Below are positions 45,008 to 56,160 of a stretch of DNA of 64,000 nucleotides, piece by piece; position 1 is the stretch's first letter; each line of letters starts with the position of its first letter. Below the pieces are notes generated by a model. That model saw nothing but the letters and a program-made list of their open reading frames with translations, was not told where the DNA came from and ran no database searches. Both the position numbers and the translations under genes were made by a program. Source of the stretch: Rhododendron vialii (taxonomy: Eukaryota; Streptophyta; Magnoliopsida; Ericales; Ericaceae); NCBI RefSeq assembly GCF_030253575.1, contig NC_080568.1, positions 29,942,001-30,006,000 on the forward strand, read 5' to 3'.

Positions 45008-46090
45008 TTGTTGAGGAAGAGTGATTTTCGGTTACTCTTCTATCACGTGAGGGCATCATGGCTACAAATGCCAGAATAGGAGTTACTACTTGGGTATTCT
45101 TTTGCAGTGTAATTTATGTGAATTGCTTTAGTTAGGCGAAAGAGAGATATGAGGGCCATTTTCTTTGTACAAACAGAGGTGATCTCGATCGTCACTTGAC
45201 TGACAATACCAGATCAAGAAGATGATGATGATTCTTTGTGATTGCGCAGTGAGCCTCTTTTTAAGCCAAAAAAAAAAAACTTTCATAGGTTGATGTGTCA
45301 ACGAACTTCTTGTGCCTCACTCTTAGCAAGCAAGTCCTTCATCGCTCGATATCGCCACAAAAAGGGTTGACTTGGTCGGTAAGTCCGATAGCTTATTCTT
45401 TTAGTAAGCAGGTTCTCTCAGAGCTTGATAACTTCACGACATAACCAGGCAAGTGCATCGGCAAATGGTAATACCTGGCTAGATGATGGAGAAACAAGCC
45501 GCATTCTGTTCTGTTTCCTCGGACGTGCGAAGCCACAAAACTTGAATGTAGATTCGGCATCGTGCAAGGAGGGAGGGTGGATGGATGTAGATTCGACATC
45601 ATGTCATGTTCGTGTCCCACAAGTTCGGATTCATATTAGAATCTTCTCAATTCGAAACTGACCCAGTTGATCAAGTTCACCTTGTCATTTATTTGATCTG
45701 TCGTTGCTGTTGTCATTATCATATCATTCACAGTGATTTACGTATGATTCACTTTTCAACCTTATTGTGTCGTGACATAAACTTATTTACAATGGTTTAT
45801 TTGATCAACGACGCCAAAAATGCAAGTTCGGATTCATATTAGAATATTCTCCGAGAATGACTATTTCAATTTAACAAATTTTTTTCAGTTTTTTATACAT
45901 GAGAAACATCACATGAAAATAGCTACTTGAACAGACATTTGATTCGATTCCAATACAATAAAACATGGCATAAATGTGATTTGCTCTGGACGTAAATTCA
46001 TATAGTAGAAAAAATTAAATTTATCAGGGTTAGAATTTTAGGTGCAAATAATACTCGAGGGTGATTCCACTAATCTGAACTGCAACTTTT
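45008..46090. other. 3' flank of the GT47 pseudogene
   Basis: Probable 3' UTR followed by A/T-rich spacer. Reading frames here (45393-45620 minus, 45425-45661 plus) overlap each other and have no recognisable motif. A 20-bp phrase (aagttcggattcatattaga) occurs at 45622 and 45824. Confidence 0.4.
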
Positions 46091-46094
46091 TTGT

Positions 46095-46375
46095 TTTGTT
46101 CTTATTTAAATTTTATTTTTGCGTTAGTTTTATGCCAAACTCTCATGCATTATCGGTTCGTCTTGACGAGAGGAATCGAAAATGTAAAATTTTCAAGAAA
46201 AAATCCAAAAAGTCATTTCTGGCATTTTGAGCTTTTTTTTTTTATATATATATTTTCAAAAATATTTGTTTAAAAGTTAATTTTTTACTTTTTTGATTCA
46301 TTTTGTCGAGACAAACTAGTAATATAAAAAAAATTGGCTCAAAACTAACAAGCGCAATTTTTTTTTTAAATAAAA
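46095..46375. mobile_element. MITE, cgacgagaggaa family copy B
   Basis: Inverted ends tttttgcgttagttttatgcc / ggctcaaaactaacaagcgcaa and arms ttgacgagaggaatcg / ttgtcgagacaaac. Same family as 38520-38790. Its interior is rich in T and A runs and it is non-coding. Confidence 0.65.
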
Positions 46376-47435
46376 ACAAAATAAAAAAGTTGTACTAGTC
46401 CACAATTCTCAACCTCAACGGCTTTGATTAGATTTCCAAAATCTTAACAATAACATACCAATAATGCTACAACCACACATAAATACTTAATTAGACTTTC
46501 CAAAAGCTCGCAACGGTTCCATTCAGTGAAATCACGTTGTTCAAGCACGAGTTCTAGTCGAATAAACTTCGCAAGATAAAGATTTGAAATCTTTTAACAC
46601 AGCCATGCTACATTACTAATTAAATATAAACTTACACAGGGCTTATTTCACAGATCGAAATCGTTCATATTGTGGAAATCATCAAGAACAATAATCCTAG
46701 TCAAATTCATTTTAATCGCATTCGAATCGATATCTCATCGAGAAGTAAAATGAAGCTTTTGTGTTTATAATGATAGGTTTGTTTTCATTGAATCGAATCC
46801 AAAAAACTCGCGTCCGTTCCATTGAGGGTAAACTTCACTGGCACCCCTGGATTTAACTCAAATTATATTGCATTCCTCTCTCTTCTCCAAAATCGTACTA
46901 CACCTACTTATTATTTTTGTGAATTTGTGTAGCACTTAAACCCACATTTTCAACCAAACAATTTTTAAATACCAACTTTACCCTTATTTTCTCTACCCTT
47001 TTTTTAGTCACCAAACTCATTTTACCTACCTACAGATAATTTCAAACATCACAAAAAGAAACCCAAAGCCAAATCCCATCTCTCTATATTCTTTGAAATT
47101 TTTTCGATCTAGGTTCATACTTTCATACTTTTGTTATTGCTCGTTGATATGATTACTTTAAAGAAAAGTCTTAAAAATTTCAAAAGCCTAAAAAAATTCG
47201 CTAAACACAAAGAAATAACAACCTTTTTAAACAATTATATTAATTAGACCATATCACTCTTTTCTTTAAGAACTTATGTAATCGGTTGCATTTTGTCTTT
47301 AAGAATTAATTTATGTTCACCAATCGCATTTTGATTATGTAGGTCATCACCCTCTTTTCAAACAAGTCCAAACAACAAATTTTTTTTTTAATTTCTTTTT
47401 GAGAGATTAGAGATCTCTTATATCCTACCGCTATT
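46376..47435. other. A/T-rich spacer
   Basis: No gene or repeat recognised. The stretch is A/T-rich with repeated aaaatcgta and cattttgtcttt-like phrases and short frames only. Confidence 0.4.
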
Positions 47436-48541
47436 ATGAGATTAGAGATCACAAATATGACTGAAATTATGTGTCATCATCCAGAGCTGCCATCAATCTC
47501 AATACCCTTGCATACGCATTGCACTTTCAGGATTAGCAAGCATGGCAAATGTGACATCAATCACATGAACCATCTCTTCCGTGAGTGCCCTAAAATCATA
47601 GATCTGTGGTCCAACATAGCTGGAGCAGGATGGAATGGAAACTTGCTTGAAAGACATCTCCATGTTTGGGTCACTGTTGATGCGAAATCCACTCGTCCCT
47701 CTCGTTTAGATGGTGATCTCCCCGGGAGAGTGGTGTTTGTGGGCACTCTTTGGCAGATATGGAAAGATGGAACAAAAAAAAAAGAAGCTTTGACAATGCT
47801 GACATTCCCACATCTGTGCGCATCAATATCATCAAAGCTTATGCCAAAGAAATTGTGGAGGCTTTCAAAGCCTTTCTTTAAACAGATACACTTCGCAATC
47901 CTTTGATCGTTTGGATTTTCCCGTTTGCAGGTGAGATAAAACTAAATACCGATGGATGCTGGTATGACCTCAACAATAGAGCTGGACTTGGAGGAGCTTT
48001 CAGCGATCATATGCCAACAAGGATCCTAGGATTCTATGGGAGAATGGACTCTAACTCTAGTATTGAAGCTAAAATTTGGGCAATTTGAGCTTTTGCAGAG
48101 GCCTAACAATCATCCTTGAGAAAGAATTACCCAACGCTAAAACTTAAAATTGAATCCGACTTGAGTGTTGCAGTGAAACTCATCAGCGAAGGAGCCCCTA
48201 TGGATCATCCCCAATGCCCTCTGGTGGAAGATGCAAAGATGCTGGCAGCTAGAACTAATACCAGGATTGGGCTTACATATCGCCAAGCGAATCAAACCGC
48301 GGACTGTCTTGCTCGCCTGGGAGCTTAGCGAGATGAAAGCTTAGTTGTTTAAGAGCAAGTTCCCTTTGCTGCTCGGGAGTTTGAGCTTGCACATCGCCTT
48401 GGAGCTGGACACCTTAGAACCTAGGCTCTTTAGCATGTGGCTAACGCTGTGGTTAGTAATTTGCATGTTTGTCTCTATGACTTCGCTGCTGTTTAGCTAG
48501 TTAATGAAATTTCCGTTGCACCAAAAAAAAGAAAAAGAAAG
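47436..48541 (+). pseudogene. L1-type LINE 3' end (zinc-binding and RNase H domains), copy 1
   Basis: First part 47436-47906 reads HTHCTFRISKHGKCDINHMNHLFRECP and LWQIWKDGT, the zinc-binding stretch before RNase H. The RNase H domain follows in another frame: IKLNTDGCWYDLNNRAGLGGAF, SNSSIEAKIWAI, KIESDLSVAV and RQANQTADCLARLG, with D at TDG, E in EAK and D in ESD as catalytic positions. Stops interrupt it (after IWAI and LGA). An A-rich tail (48519-48541) ends the element. A second copy with the same downstream flank lies at 55503, so this is a duplicated segment and not two insertions. Confidence 0.85.
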
Positions 48542-48927
48542 GCGACATCACGTGATGCAGCTACTTCTTTGGGAGATGATTTATTTATCCTGGATACAAT
48601 CTATCAAACATATGTGCAACAGTCCCCTATAAACTATAAAACCATTAAATCACTTACATAAATAAGGGTTCAACATCAAACCATTCTGGAGGGAAAACCC
48701 AAAGTACAAGGCATTGTTGGGAAGGGGTCATAATTAGTTCAAACTTTTCTCATAGGCACAATACGAAATTGCTGTTTTACAATCAGAACAAGGACTGCTC
48801 GTACCTCATGGGAGACAAGAAGAGAAACTTGCAAAGTACATGCCCAACCCAAAGTAGAAAAAAAAAAAAAAAAACACGATCGTCAACCGAGAGGTGCAAG
48901 GAGTACAACTTCTCCTCCTTTGATTGG
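48542..48927. repeat. Flank duplicated with the LINE tail
   Basis: gcgacatcac-tgatgcagctacttctttggg and the next 380 bp match 56160-56560. An A-run at 48861 separates it from the reductase exon. No gene of its own. Confidence 0.7.
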
Positions 48928-50182
48928 TTACTCCTTTGATTGGTTTTGCAACGTTACTTTTAGTGCTTCGGTGACAGCTGAGAAGTCCTTGTCACTAAGG
49001 CCGCAAGATTTACCCACCTTGTGGAGTTTGTTTGTTGGGGCTGCAATCTGTGCAGGTTGGGAAACAGATTCGGCTAATCCCAGAGCAAGCCGCAAGTCCT
49101 CCCACATACAAATTTGCACTAAAATGGCGCAGTGAATTTATACAAGCTACGGCACCGACAATCTTGGTTAATTAAGAACTTTTGTTGATGTTTCAGGAGA
49201 AATGCAGTAGGATATAGGGATTGGACCGTTGAAGGGCCTTTCATCGAAAACATAGGTGCACTAATGGTGCCCGGTGAAACTACCTGCAGATTAATAAAAA
49301 TGGATAGTCGAAGATGCTCAACTACAAGGGGATTCTGATAGAATTCTCCAGTATCTTGGTTTGGGTGGCAAGGTTGTGGTGGTGAAGGAGGAAGGGAGGA
49401 TGAGGAGAGAAGTCATGGTTGATGAGGAGTGAGTGAGACAGAGGAGAGGCATGGTGGATGAGGGGTAAGACAGAGTAGGGGTGACATTGTTGTATAATGC
49501 GCCTTAGAAGATAAGTACTTCATAGTGTATTCGTAACAAGACGCTATGATCTTCAGGTTACACTGCACAAACTCATTCTGCCAATATAACGAAGACCAGC
49601 ACACTCCCATAGGCAACCATTGCTGATTGTATAGAGTGCTAACTGTGTCCATGTCCATTGAAGGTTCTTTCATTGAAAACATAGGTGCACTAGTGGCGCC
49701 CTGTGAAACTAGCTACCTGCAGAATTAATAACAATGGATAGTCGAAGATGCTCAACTAGGAAAGGATCCAAATAGATTTTTCCTATTGGGGATGTGGGTA
49801 TGGAAATCCTTATCTCGAACTAAAGCGTACCTCTACTAGAACACTCAGGTCCACTTCTACTTTCTCACAGAGGAGCAATCCTTCAGAGAAAGATGCCATC
49901 ATAATGCAAACAGTTAAAAAAACACTCCAAACAGTTAGTCACAACTTACCACCACCACACACGCCTGTGAGAGAGAGAGGGAGAAAACAAAAGGTAACTT
50001 ACCATGATCACGTTCGCAATGAGTTGCATTGCAGCTCCGTCCCCCACATCTCGAAGGAAAGAATTAGACTGGAGTGATAGCGGGTATGATAAGAGAAAAC
50101 AAAAGTATAAGTTACTAAGTAAAAGAAGGCAAGCAAAACCACAAGCTACCAAGCTCATGGGGTATCTCCTGTCTATTAAGAT

Positions 50183-50429
50183 TGTTAAGCTATTAGAGAG
50201 AAGGATAACTTATTATTTATATTCTCAACACGCCCCCTCACGTGTAGCCAGACTCTCCTTCATAATCGGGATAAACACGTGCAAATTTTTTAATCATTAG
50301 GTAGGCGGTGAGATTCGAACCCATGATCTATTGCCTGCTCTGATACCATATTAGATTGTTAACTACCAACTCATCTAAAAGCTTAATCTATTAGAGAGAG
50401 GGGTAGCTTTATTATTTATATTCTCAACA
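50183..50429 (-). mobile_element. TRIM (miniature LTR element), 247 bp
   Basis: On the minus strand: LTR 1 from 50429 (TGTTGAGAATATAAATAATAA ... GTTAACA), then ATCTAATATGGTATCAGAGC containing the iMet-tRNA primer site TGGTATCAGAGC, a short interior, a purine tract GTGAGGGGGCG, and LTR 2 (TGTTGAGAATATAAATAATAA ... GCTTAACA) ending at 50183. LTR 1 is longer than LTR 2 by about 27 bp. No coding capacity. Target duplication is not evident. Confidence 0.8.
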
Positions 50430-50461
50430 CTGTCAATCCACTAGAAGGAGCAAAGATCAAA

Positions 50462-50625
50462 TGTAACACCCCGTCCCACATCGGAAGTCTACATGGATGA
50501 TCTTGGGCATATAACAAATCTTGTGGGCTACTACTAATACCTTGGGCTTAAGCTTTTGGGCCATGTGGTGTGGCTTGTGGATCAAAATCAGGGTACTGGG
50601 CCAGTGATCTGCTCGGGGCGTTATA
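50462..50625 (+). mobile_element. TRIM-like solo LTR (164 bp), TSD TCAAA
   Basis: Begins TGTAACACCCCGTCCCACATCGG and ends GGGGCGTTATA, flanked by TCAAA at 50457-50461 and 50626-50630. The interior has gggcttaagcttttgggcc. The final CA has become TA. It is a different family from the TRIM 33 bp away. Confidence 0.75.
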
Positions 50626-51594
50626 TCAAAAGTCTTAGAAAGAGGGATAAGGAGGAGCTTATGGATACAAGAAGAGGGTAGCCCATGCTATGCAGCAGCC
50701 CAATCCATAGGATGAAAGAAGCACAAAGAGGTGGCAGCAACAGGAAAATAATAATACCTTCCCCATGAAGTCGTGAGCAACCATCTTTAAACTAAAACTT
50801 TGGGGGTTGGGGGGAATATTAAAATGATAAGCAGGAGTTCACATTGAATTATGCAACAGAGACCACAACAAAATACATCAAACTGCAAACACTAGTAAAT
50901 TTGGTTCTTATTCCAACTACTTACTTTTCACCCAGCGAGAGAAGGGGACCAATTTGCTCTCCGTCCTATTCCAAACTTCCGAACAGATACTTCGTATCTA
51001 CACACATGCCAATCACCAATGAACTTTTTGTATACATATTAATTTCGATGCAAGGAAATGTAGTTGCACAAACATCTTTCACTGTTTGCAATAGCACCAT
51101 AAGTACAAATCATTTCCAAGCATATGGTACAACATAATTACTGGAATACGAAGACAATGTATTTCAATTATCTGTTCAATCTCGAAATCACTAAGACGCA
51201 GACAGATAATCTAAGTTCTAAAAGATAAAGCAACTTTGAACATTGTGATTCGTATTGACGTCAGTGACACATAATATTAGCTCGAATCAAATAAAGAAAG
51301 ATAATCATACCCAGCTTTTATGATATTTTGAGCCATTCGGTGAACCCATAATTCCAAGACCTATAAATCCAACACATGGTGGCACTTCATCTGCTGCAAC
51401 GGCAAAACTGCATTCTGAATGTAAGGTATAAAATACTAGAACTGCAGGATTGTATATTGGTTTGGGTGGCAAGGTGGTGGTGGCCGGTGAAGGAGGAGGG
51501 GAGGATAAGGAGAGAAGGCACGGTTGATGAGGAGTGAGACGAAGGAGAGGAGGCGTGGTGGAAGAGGGGTAAGACAAAGCAGAGGTGACAATGT

Positions 51595-52200
51595 TGTATA
51601 ATGCGGCTCAGGCGCACTTAGATGCGCCCCGGGCGCATTGTATTGCTCCCGGGCGCATCATTGTAACTGCACACAAGGCCAAACTTCACAAGTTCGCCAC
51701 GTACGCTCTCAAACTCCGATTTGTACGTGGTTTGAACCGATAAAAAGCTTGATAAGTCTACTTTTTCTAACCACACAAATTTGGATCCAAAATTATTGTC
51801 ATTGAAATGATATGACGAGTTTACCCTCCATGACAAATAAATCATTTCGAGAAAATCTTGCATCACCCACATTTTGAATCAGATAAAAACCTATTCTATA
51901 TGGATAAAGATGGTTTTACAAGGAATATAAGATGGTGGAATTCAACAATTAAAGTAATTACTGTTTTCTAATTAAAAATAGGTCAAACGCAGCACAATTC
52001 AAAGATCAATGGAGCCACTAGATTGAAACATGCTTCCGCAACCTTCTACGCATTCTAAGGTTCTTCAGCACTCACATCCCTAGTTTGAAGGTAATCCGTA
52101 ATTTCTTAAGAGTTTCACAAGATACATAATTCTACACTTCATCAAAGCATACGAAAACCATCTAATCAGTGAAATTCGCCCAACGTGGGACTTATTATCA
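51595..52200. repeat. GCGCC-core foldback family, copy A (half element)
   Basis: Starts with GC palindromes (gcgcccc-gggcgc at 51626 and 51649) and continues as the right arm of the elements at 57165 and 60790: gtttgaaccgataaaaagcttg, aacc-aagt/aatttggatcc, tgatatgac, gatcaatggagccact, ttcttaagagtt. The left arm is absent; instead the core directly abuts the transit-leader exon of the reductase pseudogene. Confidence 0.7.
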
Positions 52201-53503
52201 CGAATCCAATTTTTGGTGTCTACACCACCAACACTATCACTCAACCCCTACGACTACCAGACCACCTCCACCACCATTTTTTGATGTCCTCTTCATGCCA
52301 AGGGTCCTGTGGCTGCCAACTCACCGCATTAACCATTGTACTTCACCACTCCACCTTCACCACCACAACAACCTCTTCAGCACTCAACCACCATCACTTC
52401 ACCACCACTTCCACCATTATTTCCACGTCATCGAGACCATAAAATTAATTTAAAATAAGTTCTAAATAGCAGAATCTACCAACATTTTGTAATCACAACC
52501 TGCACTATGACAAAATACAGTTAAAATATTTTGAAGTCTAACAAATTGAGAATGTTCTGAATTTTTCAGATTGAGACTAATTTCAATGTCATCGTCAACA
52601 CTGCAAAACCACCACCACCAAAACAACGTCAATGATATTCTCAATTCAAAAATATCAAAAATATTTGCCATTTCAATTTCCTTCAATGCACCGCATTACA
52701 ATTGCCATGACGACCACCACCGGTGCAATGATCAACGGAAAAAGATTGAGAACTATTTCATACTTTAGAGATTGAAAAAAAATAGTTTTTTTTATTCTAC
52801 AATTTTTAAAATTCACCACCTCACGGACACCACTACTGCCGCCACAAAAATGCATGAGAAATTTGTTGTGGTAAAAAGGTGTAGGCAGAGGTTTGGTAGT
52901 GGTGGTTGTAGTGGAAGTAGATAAATGATGATGGTGATGCGGTGGTAGTTGTTGTAAAGTGTTGGTGGTGTATGTGATAGGAAGGTACTGTAAGTGGTGA
53001 AGTGATGGTGGTGGATGGGTGGTGTTGCGGTTGCAGTGTTAGCGAGGTAACGTGGTTAAGGAGGTGTGGTAGTTGTGGCAGTAGTAAGATAGTATGTGAT
53101 TGTAAGGTGGCGGGGGTGGTAGGGTAGGGGTGGTGGAGGTATGGTAGTTGTGGTGATAAACTGATGGCATTGAAGACGAAATGAGCGCATGGTGATAAGG
53201 TGGAGGTGTGGTAGTCAAGTCATGGTGAGTAAGTGGTAATGTTGGAGGTGGTTGTAGTGGATTGGAGGTGCATGTAATGGTGAAATGATGGTGTGTAGCT
53301 AGGTAGTAGTGGTGGTGGAAGTGTGGTGTTGATAGTGATGGCCAAAATGCTGATTGAGATGATAGCGATGGTAGCGGTAGTAAGATAGCGGTTGTGAGGG
53401 GGAAATAGTTTAGTGGCCAGTGACTTGGAAATCATCATATGGCTGGTGATAGTCGTGGTGGTGAAATGATGGCTTTGAGGTGGTGGTAGTGGTCATGGTA
53501 GTG
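52200..53503. repeat. CCACCA-rich tract and inverse GGTGGT-rich tract
   Basis: 52200-52450 is dominated by cca/cac on the plus strand and 52860-53503 by ggt/gtg, so the two are roughly inverted around an A/T-rich centre near 52650. They continue the outer part of the foldback family (all copies run into CCACCA DNA). Reading frames (Thr/His-rich) are compositional artefacts. No gene. Confidence 0.65.
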
Positions 53504-54308
53504 TGTAGTGGGCCGAAATATTAGATGGTTCAAAGGGGTCATAGGGGTGATATCACTGTGGACTCATCGTTCAGTTGTCTCAGTTCATTTATAGGTCAAG
53601 ACACATCTTGACATTTCACATCACATGTTTTCCGAACAATAGGCGAACTTCTGAGCGTCTTGCAAAGCCTCTTAAGTATAATCGAACGTTTGATACTAAC
53701 TTTGCTCGGGAAGTATTTCTATCACTCGGTGAGGTCCTTTCACTTGGTAAACTTTCCATTGTTCTTAGGAAGCTGTTTACGATCGGTAGAACTTTAAGCA
53801 TCTAGAAATGTGTTTGCTCAGGATAGCGTTCGGACACTGCCTTTATGGAACCTTCTAGAAGCCTCTGATGATATGTGGGTGTCTTCTCTGATAACCGAGG
53901 TGACATCTCTGATTGATGTGATTGTCCGACATTGACAAACACGGCTCTGCAATCTCCAAGAAGCGACGTTCATTAAATGTTCCTGACATATGACGTCATC
54001 CGAAAGTGACAAAGCACGTGGGCTGTAGAACTAGCCTATGCAGCACTCTACATCTTTGCCTATAAATAGAGGAATGCCCTTTCTAGGGCGAGATCGGACC
54101 TTTTCTCTCAACTACTTTCTTCTCTCTCCTAGCAAATTTCTTACCAAACCTCTTACTCCTCCACTTACTGACTTGTTCGTCGAAGCTTCTTCCTGGAGGA
54201 ACACCCCCCTCCGTTTCTACAGGTACGCGAAGATCAACTCAGCATTTCCACGGTTTATCGAAAGGAGAAAAAGGTTCAAGAAGACCACGGTAAAATTAGC
54301 CCCCCACA
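53504..54308 (+). mobile_element. Solo LTR (805 bp), TSD TAGTG
   Basis: Begins TGTAGTGGGCCG and ends GCCCCCCACA, with perfect 5-bp duplications TAGTG at 53499-53503 and 54309-54313. TATA box TATAAATAGAGG near 54061 and a C/T-rich leader give plus orientation. It is related in its 3' part to the LTR-like DNA at 36960. It interrupts the GGTGGT tract. Confidence 0.87.
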
Positions 54309-54660
54309 TAGTGGTGATGTGGTGAAACGATTGCGATTGTAGTGAAATGACAACGGTGATGTAGTGGTAGTGATGGAGATTTGGTGGTAGTAGTGGTAAA
54401 GCGGTGGTGGTGGTTATGCCCTGATATGGGAACTTAAATTGGTGAATTGGTTCTCTACTTGGGTGGCAAGATGGTAGTGGTGGCGGCGGCGGAGAGAAGG
54501 GAGGAAGAGGAGAGGAGGCATGTTTGACAAGGAGTGAGAAGGAGGAGAGTAGGCGTTGTGTATGATGCACCTCAGGCAAAGTTACATGCGCCCCGGGCGC
54601 ATTCAAGGATCCAGTAATGTGCCTCCGGCGCATTGTATTGCGCCCGGGCGTATCCTCGTA
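54309..54660. repeat. GGTGGT tract, reductase leader module and GCGCC core (fourth module)
   Basis: The GGTGGT tract continues after the LTR, followed by ggtggcaagatggtag and a G/A-rich stretch that on the minus strand encodes the same transit-like leader as at 49500, 51605 and 57159, then GC palindromes (catgcgccccgggcgc, 54588). No intact exon. Confidence 0.6.
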
Positions 54661-55502
54661 ACTTCACATAAAAAAAACCAAAGCCTAGGAAGCCTCAAGA
54701 CTCTACACGAGATGTTCCAATCAAGACACAACATTCTATTCTCATCAGACTTCCTCACATGCCTCCATTAGCTCACATAAGCCCTGATGTCTTAGATCAC
54801 TTCACAGACCAATGATTGTGCTGAAAGGTGCGATGATTCCTTTATTCGACCAGTGATAGAAGCTTCAAGTTCGAACCCCCTCTATGGGCCTATATCCAAA
54901 GACAAAATTAATTAGTTGAATCAAATCCTTACTCGCTCAAAAAATAAATTGATGGGCTAACTCCTATCCATAGTTCAAACAGTCCACGCTAGAATTAAAA
55001 ATGGCATGACTGGACATTAATAAATGGTCTATTACTTATAACTACTCCAATGGTACTTCCCTGATAACTTATGATCCCTCAAATTACTCAACTTTGGGGG
55101 GTTGATTGTGCTTTACTTGAAAAAACCAAAAAAGCCATCATCGTGGAAGAGTGACTCATTATCCATGGGGCATTATCCTCATCTGGATCCATTGGAATAT
55201 GTCTGGCCGATTCATGTTCCTGGAAAAATAAAAATTATGAGAAAATACACTACGATAAACATTCTCATAACACCAACGAAATCACGGACATTAAACACCT
55301 GAAAAAATTGCGGATGGTATGATGCTTGGAAAGACAAAGGCGGATTACTAATGTTGTGTGTGATGAAGGTGTTCGAATATCCTAATCACATAAAACATCA
55401 GTAAAAGCAATTACACTACACATGGCTTCTGAACAAAAGAGAAAAACAATAAAATGTAGCCAATGTGAAATCAAGTTGTTAAGATCTTTAAACCAACTAA
55501 GA
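54661..55502. other. Spacer without recognised feature
   Basis: Only short frames. No repeat shared with the rest of the window was noticed until the LINE tail begins near 55503. Confidence 0.4.
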
Positions 55503-56160
55503 CGAGGCTTTCAAAGCCCTTCTTTAGATTGATACACTTTGCAATCCTTTGACTGTTTGGATTTTACCGTTTGCAGGTGAGATAAAACTAAATACTGATG
55601 GATGTTGGTATGACCTCAACAATAGAGATGGATTTCGAGGAGCTTTCAGAGATCATACGGCAACATGGATCCTAGGATTCTATGGGACGCTGGACTGTAA
55701 CTCAAGCCTTGAAGCTGAAATTTGGGCAATTTGCACTTTTGCGGAGGCTTGAAGATCATCCTTGAGAATGGATTACCCAATGTTAAAACTTAAAATTGAA
55801 TTAGACTCTAGTGTTTCAGTGAAACTCATCAACGAAGGACGATGGTGCCCCTATGGATCATCCCCAACGCCCTCTAGTGGAAGATGCAAAGATGCTGGCA
55901 GCTAAAACTAATACAAGGATTGGGCTTACATATCGCCAAGCGAATCAAACTGCGGACTGTCTTGCTCGCTTGGGAGCTGAGCAAAATGAAATCTTAGTTG
56001 TTTTAGAGCAAGTTCCCTTCGCTGCGAGGGAGTTTGAGCTTGCAGATTGCCTTGGAGTTGGACACCTAACGGCGTGGTTTGTAGTTTGCATGTTTGTCTC
56101 TATGACTTTGCTGTTGTTTAGCCAGTTAATGAAATTTCCGCCGTTGAACCAAAAAAAAAA
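55503..56160 (+). pseudogene. L1-type LINE RNase H tail, copy 2
   Basis: Counterpart of 47886-48541: LNTDGCWYDLNNRDGFRGAF, SSLEAEIWAI, KIELDSS, RQANQTADCLARLGAEQNE, then VPFAAREFELADCLGVGHL. It lacks the stop after LGA that copy 1 has, but a stop follows EA (55752) and the frame shifts at about 55845. An A-run ends it (56151-56160). Confidence 0.83.

Larger units (their letters stand above)
48928..51617 (-). pseudogene. Glyoxylate/succinic-semialdehyde reductase-like gene (GLYR family), rearranged
   Basis: Minus-strand exon pieces of a beta-hydroxyacid dehydrogenase. First exon region 51617-51305: Ser/Pro-rich transit-like leader, then VGFIGLGIMGSP (Rossmann NADP-binding start) with a one-base insertion that turns PMAQ into PNGSK. 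50070-50003: FLRDVGDGAAMQLIANVIM, then a GT donor. 49289-49188: VVSPGTISAPMFSMKGPS...LYPTAFLLKHQQ. 49098-48928: DLRLALGLAESVSQ ... GLSDKDFSAVTEALK to the stop. A second leader (49500-49330) and a second partial APMFSMKEPSM exon (about 49700-49640) show internal duplication. Exons for most of the cofactor and substrate domain are missing. The plant enzymes detoxify glyoxylate and succinic semialdehyde in cytosol, plastid or mitochondrion; this locus cannot. A TRIM and a TRIM-like solo LTR sit in an intron. Confidence 0.75.

Noticed and set aside
50290-50345. tRNA-like B box (ggttcgaatc on the minus strand)
   Set aside because: It sits inside the TRIM beside the primer site. No A box at proper spacing and no cloverleaf, so no tRNA or SINE is called.
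52169-53503. His/Thr-rich frames as a structural protein
   Set aside because: Products of CCACCA/GGTGGT composition on both strands.
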